Notes: generated by a model from the sequence alone, not told the origin. A stretch of DNA of 64,000 bases from Platanthera guangdongensis (GCA_039583875.1 CM077160.1:111867314-111931313), one strand, 5' to 3'; shown: positions 24,001 to 39,000, counted from the stretch's first letter. Numbers and translations are program-made.

Positions 24001-27000
24001 CGTATATGTATGCACATTATATAAATTATTTTTCAAAAAAAAGTTGTTTTATCCTATTATTCCCTAAAGAAGAAAATGGATGCAAATCCAAATATAGCAT
24101 GGTATTCCAATTTTTTACGCCCTTGAGTACCAACATTTTTTGTAGTAAAATAATTGCCAGAACAATCATCTATCCTCTGTGATGATGAGGGATTATATAG
24201 TAAAATAAAGATAAGGCATATAAAAAATTTAAACAATATTAATAAAATACTTTAAAATTTGAAATTATAAAAGCTTATTAACACATGTAGAATCACTGTT
24301 CCATAGCCCGTTTGCGCTGCCGCCGTTCTCGCTTCCGCCGATCCGCGTCTTTTTTCCTCGTTTTTTTTTCTTTCGCCGCTTCGTCATTCTCCTTTCCCGC
24401 GATCGTTTATTCCTTGCCAGCAAGGTCCGGTTCCCCGCTAGCAAGCTTCAGTTCTGTGAGCGTCTCTCCCCGCCAGCGCCAGTCGACCCTATTTTTTTCC
24501 TCTCCCAGCAAGCGCCAGTCGGCGTCGGCCTTCTCTCCTCTTCACACGGCTTCCTGAGTTTATCTTTGACGCTGGATTTCTGCAGAGAATGCTCCTCTGA
24601 CGTCTGTTTCCCCTCCGTGAATCCTCTCTTTGCGTGATTATGGGCCTCCGGGCCTCCTCTTTCTATGAGTGAGATTCACTCAGTTTGCAACCTGGCGTTG
24701 TTCTTTTAATTCGCCTGTGATGTCGGGTAGTGGTGAAACTCCGGATGTCTCTTCCGGTGGTAGTGTTTCTCTTAATTTTCTGCCTTCTATTGAATCTCTT
24801 CGTGTACCTCATGATCACGGGACTCCTCAGATTACTACTATTTAGTTAGATGGAACCAATTATCTTTTATGGGCTCGTTCTATTACTTTGGCCCTCAAGA
24901 ACTTCTGTCTGTTTGGCTACCTCAGTGGTACTACTAGGGCACCTACTCCCGCCTCTCCAGATTGGCCACAATGGGACTCCGAGAACTTATTAGTCATGTC
25001 TTAGCTGACCAACTCCATGCAAGAGTCTATTGGTTATGTCTTAGCTGACATTTAGAAGCGTGCCAAAATTACCTATTCCTTTCGGGGAAATGCGGCTAAG
25101 ATCTTTCAATTGCGACGACGGATTTTTCTTTTGCGTCAAGAGGATCGGCCTCCCGCTGCCTTCTATTTGGTGTTTACCCATCTTTACCAAGAGTATGATC
25201 ATTTTGATTTGCTTATTCTCGTCTCCCCTGAGGATGAGGTGCTGATTTGTGCCCGGGAAGAACACAACCGGATCTTTGAGTTTCTTCATGGTCTCCTCCG
25301 TGACTTTGATCCCATCCGTGTTAAGATTCTTGGCCACTCTCCTCTGCCTTCCTTACCCGAGGTGTATAGTTTGGTTCAGCAAGAATATGATTGCGGACAG
25401 ATTCGTCTACCAGAAACTGTTGCTGAGGGCTCTGCTCTTGCCGCTCGGTTCAGTCTCGGGGGCCTATATTTCCGTGACACTAGGGTCAAGTCTATGGACA
25501 AGGATCATTTGATGTGTGATTATTGTGGGAAAGCCTGCCATACTCGGGATACTTGCTTTATGCTTCATGGATTTCCTTCTCCTTGCGGGGGTCCCGCTCC
25601 TCGTGGTGGCCGTGGCTCTGGTCACAGTTCGGGTCAACCTTCTCGGTCTTGCTCGGCTCATCTCTCCGATGCTGTTGATGATCCCGCTCCTTATGGTTGT
25701 CCTGCTGCCTCTGAGGTTCCTTCTGCTCTTTCTGTTGATGAGATTCTCGCCTTCTGCCGCTTCATACTTGTCCACTCCTCCGAGTCTGCCAGATCCTCAT
25801 GCCCATCAGGGAGTTCCAGGTGCTCACTCCGCCAGTGCGTGCTCTTCTTCCCAATGGATCATTGATTCCGGTGCCACCAACCACATGACTGGTTTTGCTA
25901 CAGGTTTTGTGTCTTATACTCCTTTGTTTGGTTGTGACAAAGTGAGCATTGTTGATGGATCCCCGTCTCCCATTGCCGAAGGGGGTTAATTTCTTGCTCC
26001 TCCCTCACCCTCTTTTCGGTGCTTCATATGCCTAAGTTTACCCGCAACTTGATTTTCATTAGTCACCTCACTAATTCTATTGGCCTGAAGAAGGGGAAGG
26101 TGATTGGCTCTGGTAGACTGCGTGATGGCCTCTACCTGTTTGACCCCTCCAACCCCGCCTCTGCTTCGAAGGCTCTTGCTGCTGCTCAGAACTCTGTGGA
26201 CTCTAGGCACTGCCGCCCCGACCATCCTTCTCTATCTACAATGCATCTTTTATTTCCGCATATGTCAAATATATTTTTGAAAACCTTTAAATGTGATGTG
26301 TGTGCCCTTGCTAAACATCATAGTGCTTCTCTTAATCATGTGTTTACTCCTAGTGTCTCTCCTTTTGCTATGATTCTTACTGATGTTTGAGGTTCATGCC
26401 ATGTTGCCTCTATTTCTGGTTTTCACTGGTTTGTGACGTTTATCGATTGTTTTCTCGTTGTACATTAGTCTACTTGATGAAACACAAAAATGATGTTTTT
26501 TGATGTAGGCCGCTACTAGGGTTTGAAGAAAACGGTGTTTTCAAGAGTGCGACTAGAATTGTTTTTTGGAAAAAAAAGGACCGAGCGGCCAATTCGAATT
26601 CACACACGCAAATCAACTCGTCATTTTGAACTTTTAAAGATTCGTTAATATTGTTCGAGTGGACCTCTCATGTGTTTTCACGAATCCAGCCCTCCACGAG
26701 ATTGATACGACTATAAGCAAGACTCAATAATTTATGAATTACGATAATAAAAACAAACCAAACGTACAGGAAACCTCAAGACTATTTAGCGGAGCACATA
26801 AAATATACTAAATGATTGTAGCAAGAGTACCCCAAGAGTTATGACATGGAAATCTGTCCAATTCAACTCCAGACAGTTGAACAGCGGAGTCAGCAGTCTC
26901 GGGCTCCAGGCGATTTGTCGAGCGTGACGTTGGAGTCGAAGGCGCTCCTTGCGCGACGGGACGGACGCCAGAGAGGAGTGGCAGGGTTGATGACGTCCGA

Positions 27001-30000
27001 GATAACGACGACGGGAGACTGGATCTTCGCAGAGAACGTGGACGGTAGCTGAGATGACCGATGAAAGAGTTAGGGCAGATAGCGTATGGTCCAGTATTAT
27101 AAAGGGAACGAATTTGATCATTCCTCTGTGTATCCGACTACCTTTCTCACAGTGAGGGGGGGGGGGGGGTTAATAACTTTCAAATTTGGCTCTTGCCTTT
27201 TTAATTCCCTTCCAAAAGAGTGGTTATTTTTTCAAAAACATGTTTGATTTGTAATTATTGCCTTTCCAAATAACCTTCAAAACTATTTGATATTTTATTT
27301 TTGTTTTATGGCTTCATAAATAACCCAAGCTTGCCCTTTCCGTCCTACGTACATAAATTATCGGATCTTTTTATTTAAGGTCCCATCGGATTTTCTACCC
27401 GACGAGCCACAAAATAAAGATGGGCACTAAAAAAAATACATGAAATAATAATATAAGTAAATGCGAAATGAACGAAGCTAGGATGTGCCGCAGGACACAT
27501 CATTTTTCCTTTTTTTCAACGTTTCCATAGGGTTGTGGCTACTCAGTTTATTGCTACCATTCAAGTTTTGCACTGTGATAATGGTCGAGAGTATGTCGAC
27601 TCCTTTGAGCGTTATCTCAGTGATCAGGTCATTATACATTAGGCATCTTTTGTCTATAACTCGACTCAGAATGGGGTCGCCGAGCACAAGAATCGCCATC
27701 TTTTAGAGGTAGCTCACCATCTCCTCCTGAAGATGCACCTCTCTAAGTATTTTTGGGATGATGTGGTTTTTACTGCGGCATACCTCATTGATCGTTTGTC
27801 AACTCGTGTTCTGGGGCATAAATCACTTTTTGAAGCTCTTTCTGTCTCTCCCACAAATATACTCCCTCAGATTTTTGGGTGTGTTTTGTCCATGTGCATC
27901 CCACATCCAAACTTGATCCTCATGCCCTCAAGTGTATCTTCATTTGGTATTCTCGTACTCAAAAAGAATATAAATGCTTCCATCCAGCTTCCAGAAAGAC
28001 CATTGATATTATGGACATCACGTTTCGGGTGTCTGAGTCCTACTGCGAGTTCTCACTTCAGGGAGAGTCTCACCCAATGGAAGTGAGTTCTCTTCCTCGT
28101 CTTATTCCTCCCACGATGATTCTTCCCACTCCTACTCCTGTGATTGCTCCTGTGCTCGCTCCTCCTTTACATGTGTATACTCGACGAAAAAGGGGTCCAA
28201 GTACGTCGACATCTCTCAGGCTATCCGCTCCAACATCAGACCCTTCTTTGGGCTCTCAAGGTAACTCTACCCAACATCCGATGTCCCACTTTGTGTCCTA
28301 CAACTCATTATCTCCATCACATAAACTCTTTATTGGCTCTCTCTACTCCATTTCTATCCCCTCAACTTGGCAGGATGTTATTGCTCAACAAAAGTAGCAG
28401 GATGCTATGCGAGAGGAGATGTTGACCCTGACAAAGAATTACACATGAGACTTGGTCCCCTTGCCACCTGGCAGGACTGTGGTAGGATGTAAGTGGGTGT
28501 TCTCCGTCAAGCAGAACTATGAAGGTGCTGTTGAGCGATACAAGACTCGATTGGTAGCTAGGGGTTACACCTAGACCATGAGGATTGACTACCAAGAAAT
28601 CTTTGCCCCTGTGGAGAAGATGAATTCTATATGGTTTTGCTCTCATATGCTGCCCGCAAAGGGTGGCCTTTGACTCAGTTAGATGTGAAAATTGCGTTTC
28701 TTTACAGGGACCTAAAAGAAGTCTACATGTCGTTGTCGCTTGATCTTACATTGGCAGGATCTGGGGGAAGGTATGCAAGTTGAAGAAAACCTTATATGGA
28801 CTAAAAAATCTTCTCGGGCCTGGTTTTTGAGATTTCATAGAGCTATGGTCGCATTTGGATACTCCTAAAGCAATGATGATCAGGCTTTATTTGTAAGACA
28901 CAAACATGAGAGACGCGTTGCACTTATTATTTACGTGGATGATATTATTATCACGAGTGGTGATACCGAAGAAATTAAGACTCTGAAACAATGACATGCA
29001 AAGGAGTTTGAAGTAAAATACCTAGGAAATCTCAGATACTTCCTAGAAATTGAGGTCGCTCGATCAAAGCATGGTATATTCATATCTCAAAGGAACTATA
29101 TCCCTGACTTGCTCCAGTCGTGTGGGTTGAGTGGGTGCAGACCTGCTGGAACCCCAATTGAACTCAACCGCAGATTGGGTAGGGATGATGGGGAAGTGGG
29201 TGCTGATATTGCTGGATTCTAAAGACCGGCTGCTCGCCTTATCTATTTATCATATACTCGTCCGAATATTTTATATGTTGTGGGCGTCATCAGTCAGGTC
29301 ATGCATTCACCCAAAACACGTCACCTAGGAGCGGCCTACCGTATTCTTCGGTATCTCAGGTTCTCTCCAGGAAGAGTTATCCTGTTCTCCCCGGGAAAAA
29401 AGCTGCCTGTTGAAGTCTATACCGATGCTGATTGAGCTGGTTCTGTTGATGACAGGAGGTCCACCTCTGAGTATTGTTCTTTAGTTGGCGGTAATTTGGT
29501 AACGTGGAGTAAAAAATATGCATTTGCAGGTCAAGTGCAAAGGCATAATTTAAAGTTAAGACCCATGAGATTTGTGAAGGATTGTGGATTAAATCTCTTT
29601 TAAACGATATTGGCATGAAGAATAAAGACCCCGTAAGATTTTACTGCAACAACAAAGACACCATTAGCATTGATCACAATCCCGTCCAACATGATAGCAC
29701 AAAGCATGTAGAGGTTGTCTGCCACTTCATCAAGGAGAATATTGAAAGAGGTGGTGTGAGCACACCATTTGTTCCTTCAGATCAACAACTAGTGGATATC
29801 CTCACCATGGGGTTAAGTCAAATTGCATTCAAAAAGATTATGTGCAAGTTGAGCATGCAAGATATCACACACCCAATTTGATGGGGAGTGTTAGAATTAT
29901 ATTTATTTTCCTCATGTTTTACTATATTGCACTTGTAGTATCTCCCTCCTATATATAGGAGGGAGCCTCCTCTTTAATAAATGATACGAGCATTTTACTT

Positions 30001-33000
30001 CACCAACACTTAACATAATTTTCTGCTTTAGATGACTTTCTTAGTTAGTGTTAAGATGTAATGAAAAAGTCCATTAGAAGTAGCCCATATAGAAGCTCAT
30101 GTATATTCTATTTAGTCCCACATTGTAGATGTAGAAGGCTTTCCCTCTCTTTCTCTCTATATAAGTGTATGTACTCCTGTATTTATAAATATAATAAAAT
30201 TATGGGTGATTTTCTCTCTCTTGCATATTTCTCTACATGGTATTAGAGGTCTGATCCATTTGAGTGGATAGATCTTTTCTAACTGCTTCCCCTGCTTCTT
30301 CCGGGCGGACTCCTGCCTTTGTCCGACCGGTTCTTCTCTTCTATCCGCGGTTAAGCTCCTTCTAACCGCCAGTCTCTCCTTTATCCGCAACTCGCGGTTT
30401 CTCTTCTCCTACCCACTTCTCTTCTTCCGTGGCTCCACAACACTTCTTCTCTTCCTCCTCGTTGGCTTTTATAACTTCTCCTTTCTGCCTAGTGGGACAC
30501 CCCTCCTCTTTCTCGCTGGTCGTTGCTTCTAACCGCTGTAGATTCATCTAGCCGCCACGACCTCTTCTCCTCTAATCGCGGATTGCTCTCCCGCAGAATC
30601 TTTTTGTCGCACAGTCTTCTAACTGTAACCCTCTCTACTCGCAACGGCCTTGTCGGCTACTCACTTTTCTTGTCTGTTAGCCGCTCTCTACCTTCTAATC
30701 ACCATGGGTTCTCCTTTCTAACCGTGCGGTTGCCCTCAGCTAGCGTTTGATAATCGCAACCTGCCTGCTATCAGCTAGACCGCTGCGACCTTCCTTAGCT
30801 GCTTTTCTCTGCTCTTCTGTGCCACTGCGGCCTGCTCTTCCTTACCGCCGCGGTCTGCCGTTCCTTTCACCGCTACAGTTTACTTGTCCTTGCCGCTTGG
30901 TGTGATCCTTGCTGCTGTTAACTGCGGTTCTTGCCGTTGGATAGTCTTCCCCGGGACCTGCGGTCTTCTCTCTATCCACTTGTCTGCAGTTTGCCCGCTT
31001 CTAACTGTCAGGTCGCCATCTTCTAGCTTCTAACCGCCAAGTCGCCGTTTTCTGTCTGGCCACTATTGTCTCCGGTTTGCCTGCTTCTAACCGCCCGGAC
31101 GTTTTTCTTCGAGCCCCCGACCACTCTCTTCTAGCCGCCATGTCCTCTATGACAGCTCCTTTTCTTCCCCCACGTGCTGCTGCCCCGCCTTCTGAAGTTC
31201 GTGATGAGCTTCGCATAACCACCATCTCTCTCAGCGGGAAGACCAACTTTGTTGAATGGGTGCATTTGGTTCGTCGTGTTCTGTAGACAAAGGGTCTTCT
31301 CCATCATCTCACTCGAGCTAAATCTAGTGACCCTATCGATGATTGGCTCCGTGATGACGGATGAGTCCAATCCTGGATGCTTAATTCCGTGGACTCCGAG
31401 CCGTACTGAATGACCATGTATTATGAAACGGTCAAGAAAATGTGGAATGAGCTGCACTCTCTCTACTCCGGCAAAGACAACTTACAACACCTGTTTGACA
31501 TTATCTCTGCACTTCAATCACTGGACCCTGGAGCCACGAGCGACTTAACCTCATTTATTGCGAAGGCTAAAGCTCTGGTGGAATCCTGGATACAACATCA
31601 CCCCTCTCCACCGTTCTTGCAACTCAACGGGCACAGAAGGAAGCTGTTGGGATCGCTATGATGATGACCCGTGTTTGCAGTCATTTTCACAGCGCCCGAA
31701 CTCAGATTCTTTTTTCTTCCACTACGCCCTCTTTATCTGATGTTTGATCTATGCTGCTCAAGGTTACACCACCATCCGAGGTGCCTCCGAACTTCTCTCC
31801 GGCTCTGCTCCAGCATCCCCTCTTACCTACTTTTGCCCCTCCAGCTCGTGGCTCTTCTAATCGGGGAGGTCACTTCACGTCTCGAGGATGAGGACGCGCG
31901 GGGCAAACTATTCTCAAGTGTACTCACTGTGGTCGGGATGGTATCTTGAAGCTACCTGCTACCGCAAGCATGTATTGCATCCTCATCTTACTGCTACAAC
32001 TGCTGCTACACCTCATCAACCGGGCTCTACAACCGAATCACGCTCGTCTACCCAACAAGATATAATGACCTTCGCCGACAACTTTTGCAGCTCCAGGGCA
32101 TTGTTAATCACTCATCTGACTCGGTTGCTTCTTTTTCCACCGAAGGTATGTCCTGTCTCTCCTATAGCTCTCACTGGATCGTGGACTCCGGTGCTACTCA
32201 CCGCATTACCTTCTAGAAGGCACCGCAATACATGCACTATGATTATCCCAAGTACATCACTGTGGCAAATGATGACACAATTCCGGTGTCTGGAGCCGCT
32301 GACCCGCGACTCACTCCTACTCTCCTTATCCTCGGTCCTTCATGTTCCGAGATCTCCGTTCAATCTACTCTTTGTTAGTAGGCTTGCTCAGGACCTTGAT
32401 TGCCTCCCAATCTTCTCTCTTTCGTCTTTTGTTGTGCATGATTGTCGAACACAGAATATCATTGGTAAAGGACGAATGTCAAATGAGTTTTATCTCTTGG
32501 ATGTTCCTCCTACCATCCTCTCTGCAGTTCCCTCCGTTGATTGACATCGTCGTCTTGGCAATGCTCCTCTCCCGATTCGAAAGAAGGCTCTTCATGTTGT
32601 TTCTTTGCATGAGTTTTCTTGTGAATCATGTATCTTTGGCAAACAACACTGTTTCTTCTCACCTACATGTAATTTGTGTGATTCTCCATTTTCTTTAATA
32701 CATTTTGATATCTGGGGGCCCTATAAAGAACCAATGTTTTTGGTTATCGATATTTTGTTACCTTTATTGATGATTATTCTCGTCTCACCTGACTTTATCT
32801 ACTTCGTGATCGTACTGAAGTAATCTCTGTCTTTCGAGCCTTTATTATTGAGACGCGTACGCAATTCTCTGTTACCTAAAAAACAATTCGCATTGTTAAT
32901 GCTCGTGATTATACTAGCCGCACCTTCTCAAATTTATGCACCGAGTTTGAGATTGTTTATCAGACCTCGTCTGCTTATAACCCCCAGCAAAACGGTGTGG

Positions 33001-36000
33001 CCGAGCAGAAGAATCAACATCTGGATGTCACTCTGTCACTTATGTTGCAAATGCAGCTGCCCATCAAATATTGGAATTTTGCTGTCTCTACTGCTTGCCT
33101 TCTCATTAATCGCATGCCCTCCTCCGTGCTTGACTTCGTTTCTCCGTTCGGTCTTCTCTTTCATTCCTAGTCTCCATTCCCTCAACGCCCCGTGTCTTTG
33201 GCTGTACCTTCTATGTCCACTCTCTTAGACCACCAAATGACAAAATTGTCCCGCGAGCCACAAAATGTATGTTTGTTGGCTACTCTGCACTCAAAAAGGA
33301 TATGTCTGCTACTCTCCGGCGGAGGAAAAGGTGCTCGTCTCCGCTGATGTCACCTTTCTTGAGGATCAACCCTTTTCCTCCACCACTTCCACACTACCCT
33401 CACCTTCCACTATTGCTCGCTCGGCAGTCCCCGTCACGACTTTGCCTCACACAACTCCTCCTCCTCCACGCCCAGTGCCAGCATTACCTCCACCACCTCC
33501 ACTTTTTTGTGTCTATACTCGCCATTCATCCCGAACAAATGCCCTACAACAGCTCTCTTTTATCGATGCTATCCCGCGGCCTGACGATCCGGCATCATCC
33601 TCTACGGCTCATCCAATGACGAATTATGTCTCACTGTATCGCCTATCTCTGCCTCTTTTCAAATTTGCCCTCTCTTTCTCCACCATTTTTGTTCCTCACT
33701 CTCTGCAGGAAGCTCTCCAACACCACCCGGGGTGACATGCGACCGTTGACGAAGAAATGACAGCCCTCTGGGCTAACCAGATTTGTGACCTTGTTCCTCT
33801 CCCTCCAGGCCAGACTTGTGTTAGCTGCAAATGGGTCTTTGTTGTCAAGCATGCTCCAGATGACACTGTTGAACGTCTCAAAGCCCGCCTTGTCGCCAGT
33901 GGTTTCACCCAACAATATGACCTTGATTACGACAAAACCTTCTCCCCGGTCGACAAGTTGAATACTGTTCGAGTCTTGATCTCTCTCGCTGTGCATCGAC
34001 AGTAGCCCCTACATTAGCTGAACATCAAAAATGCCTTTCTTAATGGCGATCTCCAAGAGACTTTTATATGCAACAACAACCCAGGTTTGAGACCACAGAG
34101 GAGTCTCGTGCTTGTCATCTACGAAAATTTATATATGGTCTCAAACAGTCTTCTCACGCTTGGTTTGACAAATTCAGTAACGTGGTTCGCGAAGTTGATT
34201 TCACACGGAGTTCTATTACTTTCTCTCTCTTCACTCGTCATCAAGCACTTGACACTGTAATTCTCCTTGTGTATGTTGATGACATTCTAATAACAAGAGA
34301 CGACACCATCAGGATCCGAAACATAAAACAATATTTAAACTTAGCTTTTTAGACAAAAGACCTGGGCAATCTTCGATATTTTTGTGGGCTTGAGGTTGCA
34401 AGGAGACCTGATGGACTTATCCTATCCCAACGAAAGTACTGCACTGATCTTTTGCAAGATGCGGGCTACTCAGGATGCAAACCTGCAGACACTCTTATGG
34501 ATGTAAATCACAAGCTGTCTGCACATGGATCTGGAACCGATCCTGTTCTTACAATTCCACAGTACTACCGATGCTTGGTAGGGAAACTAATCTATCTTAC
34601 GGTTACATGACCTGATATCTCATTTGTCGTTGGGGTTGTGAGCTAATTTATGCATACTCCTCAGACATCTCATCTCCAAGCCGTCGAGCGGATTCTCAGA
34701 TACTTAAAGACTGCTCCAGGACCAAGGACTTTTTTGCAAACCGTCCTCCTCTCTGTCCCTTGTTGCGTACTCTGATGCTGGCTACGCCGGTTCTCTTGGT
34801 GATAGTCGTTCCACGACTGGTTTTTGCACCTACCTTGGTGGACACCTTATTACCTGGCGTAGTAAGAAATAGTCGGTTGTTGCTCGCTCATCTGTTGAGG
34901 CCGAGTACTGTGCTATGACAGCGGTTGTCTCCGAGCTCACCTGGATTGAGAGTCTTATCAGTGATTTGGGCCTCAAACTCTCCTCTCCGGCCACCCTGTT
35001 ATGTGACAGTCGAGCAGCCATACATATTGCCAAGAATCCCATATTCCATGAGCGAACAAAACATATTGAAGTTGACTGTCACTTCATTCGGGAGAAGTTC
35101 AATCAAAGAAGTTGGAGTTAGAGCATGTCTCTGCGTCCGAACAAGTTGCTGATATATTCACGAAAGCTCTCTCTCGGACATTACATCACCAGTTCTTATC
35201 CAAGCTTGGTGCCTACGACTTGTACGCTCCAGCTTGCGGAGGAGTGTTAAGATATAATGAAAACGCCCATTAGGAGGAGCCAATATAGAATCCCATGTAT
35301 ATTCTATTTAGTCCCACATTGTAGATGTAGAACGCTCTCCCTCTATTTCTCTCTATATAAGTGTATGTACTCCTGTGTTTATAAATATAATAAAATTCTG
35401 CTTGATTTTCTCTCTCTTGCATATTTCTCTACTGTTATAATTATATCTATATGTAGTTATGTACTATATATAGATGTATCAATTGATATTATTTTATAAA
35501 TTTATCCTTTCGCTGTAACATAATTATTTTGCCATGCAATAGAAGATTGTTTTGTCCCCTAAGTAAGAATCTAGCCTTTGTAAATTCGTTTGAGTTTCAT
35601 TCTTAGAATAAAGTCAAGTTTTGGTATGTTGCTAATTATTCTTTAGTTATTGAACTAAAGTTCATTTTTGATTATTTTCGCTGACTCAAGTTCATTTTAT
35701 TTAAATTTTGTTGTTTGTACAGAGTGATCTTCTGTGTACAAATTAAACTTTAACTGTACAAAGGAATGAGCAAACATTGCATATACTTCTTCATGTGTAA
35801 AATACAAGAGAGAATACAAATATATAGGAGAAGAGAAGGAGAACAATCCTGTACAAGAGACGTGGGACTAAATGAGAAGAAGGAAATGAGCCTCTAATTG
35901 GGCCTTTACAACAATCTTTCCTATGTCATCTAACACTCCCCCACAAGCTGGAGCGTACAAATCGTAGGCACCAAGTTTGGACAAGAACTGGTAATACAAC

Positions 36001-39000
36001 TTGCGAGGTAAAGCCTTGGTGAGGACATCAACAACTTGCCCAGATGCAGGAACATGTTCAAGCTTCAGCTCCTTTGATTGGACCTTCTCTCGAACGAAGT
36101 GACAATCAACCTCAATATGTTTAGTCCGCTCATGGAACACCAGATTCTTTGCAATGTGTATTGCGCTTGACTGTCACAAAACAGAGTTGGAGGTGAGGAC
36201 AATTTAATTCCCAAATCTCCTAGGAGACTTCCAAGCCAAGTTAGTTCAGAAGTAACATCCGCCATTACACGGTACTTAGCCTCAGCAGACGAGCGAGCAA
36301 CAACTGTCTGCTTCTTACTCCGCCATGTGATAAGATTTCCTCCAAAGTATGTACAGAACACACTTGTAGACCGTCGATCATCCAACGAGCCCGCGTAATT
36401 CACATCTGAGTATGCAATAAGAGAAAGCGAAGAGGATGACTTGTACACAAGTCCTTACCCAGGAGAAGTCTTCAGGTACCTGAGAATGTGCTCCACAGCC
36501 TGGAGGTGAGAGACCCGTGAGGTATGCATAAACCGACTTACCATACCAATCGCAAATGATATATCTGGTCTTGTGACGGTTAGGTAGATCAATTTACCCA
36601 CAAGACAGCGATAATATTCTGAATTTGGAAGTAGAGAGTCCTCCTCAGATCCCGGAGCACACAGCATGTGGTTGCCTTCCATCGGGGTTTCTGCAGGTTT
36701 ACACCCCGAGAGGCCGGAATCTTGCATAAGGTCAACACAATACTTACGCTGAGATAAGACTAGGTCATCAGGTCGTCGAGCTACCTCCAGGGCAAGAAAG
36801 TATCAAAGATTTCCCAGGTCTTTGACTTGGAAGATAGATTTTAGATGTTGCTTAACATGTTGTATCCCGGTTGAGTCATCACCAGCGATCAGAATATCGT
36901 TTACATAAACCAGAAGTATTATGGTCTCAGTTGACTGGTGACGAGCGAAGAGAGAGGAATCTACATAACTCTGTTTGAAGCCCACCTCACGAACGACCTT
37001 GCTGAATTTCCCAAACCATGCTCGGGGAGACTGTTTGAGATAATAAATAGATTTGCGAAGTAAGCATACACGAGACTCCCCCGTGGTCTCAAACCCGGGC
37101 GGTTGATGCATGTAAACGGTCTCAAGAAGATCGTCATTCAAGAAAGCATTCTTGACATCAAGCTGATGAAGAGTACATCGACGGTGAACATTTAAGGAGA
37201 GCAGAACACGAACGGAATTCAATTTTGCAACTAGAGAAAAGGTTTCCTCATAATCAAGACCATACTGTTGGGTAAAGCCTCGAGCCACCAACCGAGCCTT
37301 TAAGTGATCCATCGTCCCATCCGCAACATGTTTGATAGTAAAGATCCGCTTGCAGCTAACACAACTGTGACCATAAGGAAGAGATACAAGATCCCAGGGA
37401 TGATTACCCCATAAAGCACACATTTCTTTGTCCATGGCGGCACGACACCGTGGATGCTAGAGGGCTTCCTGCACAGAGTTAGATATAAAGATAGATGAGA
37501 GAGAGAGAGCAAAGTTAAGAAGGAGCGGAGAGAGCCGATGTAGAGAGACATAATTGGCCATTGGATGTGCTGTTGAGGAGATTGCCGAATCAACAGGCCG
37601 CGAGCGCACACCGGTAGGGGGAAGCTGCTGTAGGGAATCTGGACATGGAGGTCGATGGGCGTAAACCTGTATGATTGGAGGTTTGGAAGGAACTGATGGT
37701 GGTGTGGGAATCCGAAGCAGAGGTGTAGAGAGAAGTGGTGGAAGTGGAGACGTCACGGGTATGATGGGCCGAGGTAGCGGAGGAGGAAGAAGGGGATCAG
37801 AAGGACTGGTGTGATATGGTTGGTCTTCATGAAAGGAGACATCAGCAGACACAACCACCTTACCAGTGGTAGGAGAAAAACAGACATACCCCTTCTGAGT
37901 GCGGGAGTACCCAACAAACATAGCTTTGGTAGCACGAGTGACTAGTTTGTCATTGGAAGGACCAAGGTGGTGGACATAACAGGTACACCCAAACACACGA
38001 GGTGTGAGAGAGAAAAGAGTTGTGGATGAGTAAAGGAGAGTAATGAGCGCCGCAAAGTTGAGGACAGACGAAGACATGCGATTGATGAGATGACAAACAC
38101 TAGAGACGACAAAGATCCAGTAGAGGGGAGGAACCTGCATTTGGATCATGAGAGATCGAGCCACATCAAGGAGGTGACGATTTTTTCGTTCCGCTACGCC
38201 ATTCTGTTGAGGCGTATAAGCATACAAAGTCTGATTTATAATAACTCAGCGCACAAGTTGGAGAAGGTGCGACCAATATATTCTTGAGCATTGTCCGTAC
38301 GAAGAGTTTTGACACAAGTAGAAAACTGAGTGCGCGTTTCCGTAAGAAACGCACGGAACGTAGTCGGGAGTTCGGTACGCTCACGAAGTAAATACAATCA
38401 GGTAACCCCGCGAGTAATCATCTATAAAGGTAACAAAGTACCGAGACCCCAAGACACTAGGGACCTTATAGGGCCCCCAGATATCATAATGTACTAGGGA
38501 TAAAGGAGAATCGCTCCGAGTACATGAAGAAGAAAAGGAGACACGATGTTGTTTACCGAAGATACATGATTCACAAAAGAACTCTTGGAGAGAGACAGTA
38601 GGAAGAGATTTTTTGAGAATTGGGAGAGGGGCATGCCCAAGACGACGATGCCAATCAGTGGTGGAGACATAGGTGAGAGCAGAGGTGAGAGCAGTGGGAG
38701 GACGTCGAGAAGATACAGCCCATTAGACAGTCGCCCTCTACCGAGTATAGTCTGCGTCAGTCGATCCTGCACCACAAAGGAAGAGCATGAGAAAGTAACA
38801 CAACAATCAAAGTCTTGCGTAAGACAGCTAACAAAAAGAAGGTTAAAAGAAGAGCCCAGAACATGAAAAACCGAAGATAAAGAAAGAGGAGTAAGAGACA
38901 GATTAGCAGCGCCAGAAACCGGGAGCGTGTCACCATTGACCACAGTGATGTGATTGGGGTAAGCAGTATCTAAGTATTTGAGCGGCTGTTGCGGAGAGAG

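Larger units (their letters stand above)
24303..30008 (+). mobile_element. Copia element A, 5'-truncated, with solo-LTR insertion
   Basis: Sense-strand order is leader, gag with zinc knuckle, protease, integrase, reverse transcriptase, RNase H, PPT and 3' LTR, the Ty1/copia order. No 5' LTR or PBS is seen at 24200-24330, so the left end is truncated or deleted. Internal stops begin in gag at 24843. A 1,002-bp solo LTR interrupts integrase at 26501. Confidence 0.85.
30049..35432 (+). mobile_element. Copia element B, complete length, degenerate
   Basis: LTRs at 30049-30237 and 35245-35432 bracket a TGGTATTAGAG primer site and a GCGGAGGAG polypurine end. Gag, protease, integrase, RT and RNase H are present in order but carry many stops and frameshifts. 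It belongs to the same family as C and E, judging by the shared gag start (EVRDEL.ITTISL) and the HPM.NYVSL.RLS and [17 protein letters not shown] blocks. No clear target duplication was seen. Confidence 0.88.

Noticed and set aside
26501..27502. MITE or DNA transposon instead of solo LTR
   Set aside because: Terminal inversion is only 6 bases, ends are TG...CA and the duplication is 5 bases, which fits an LTR better.
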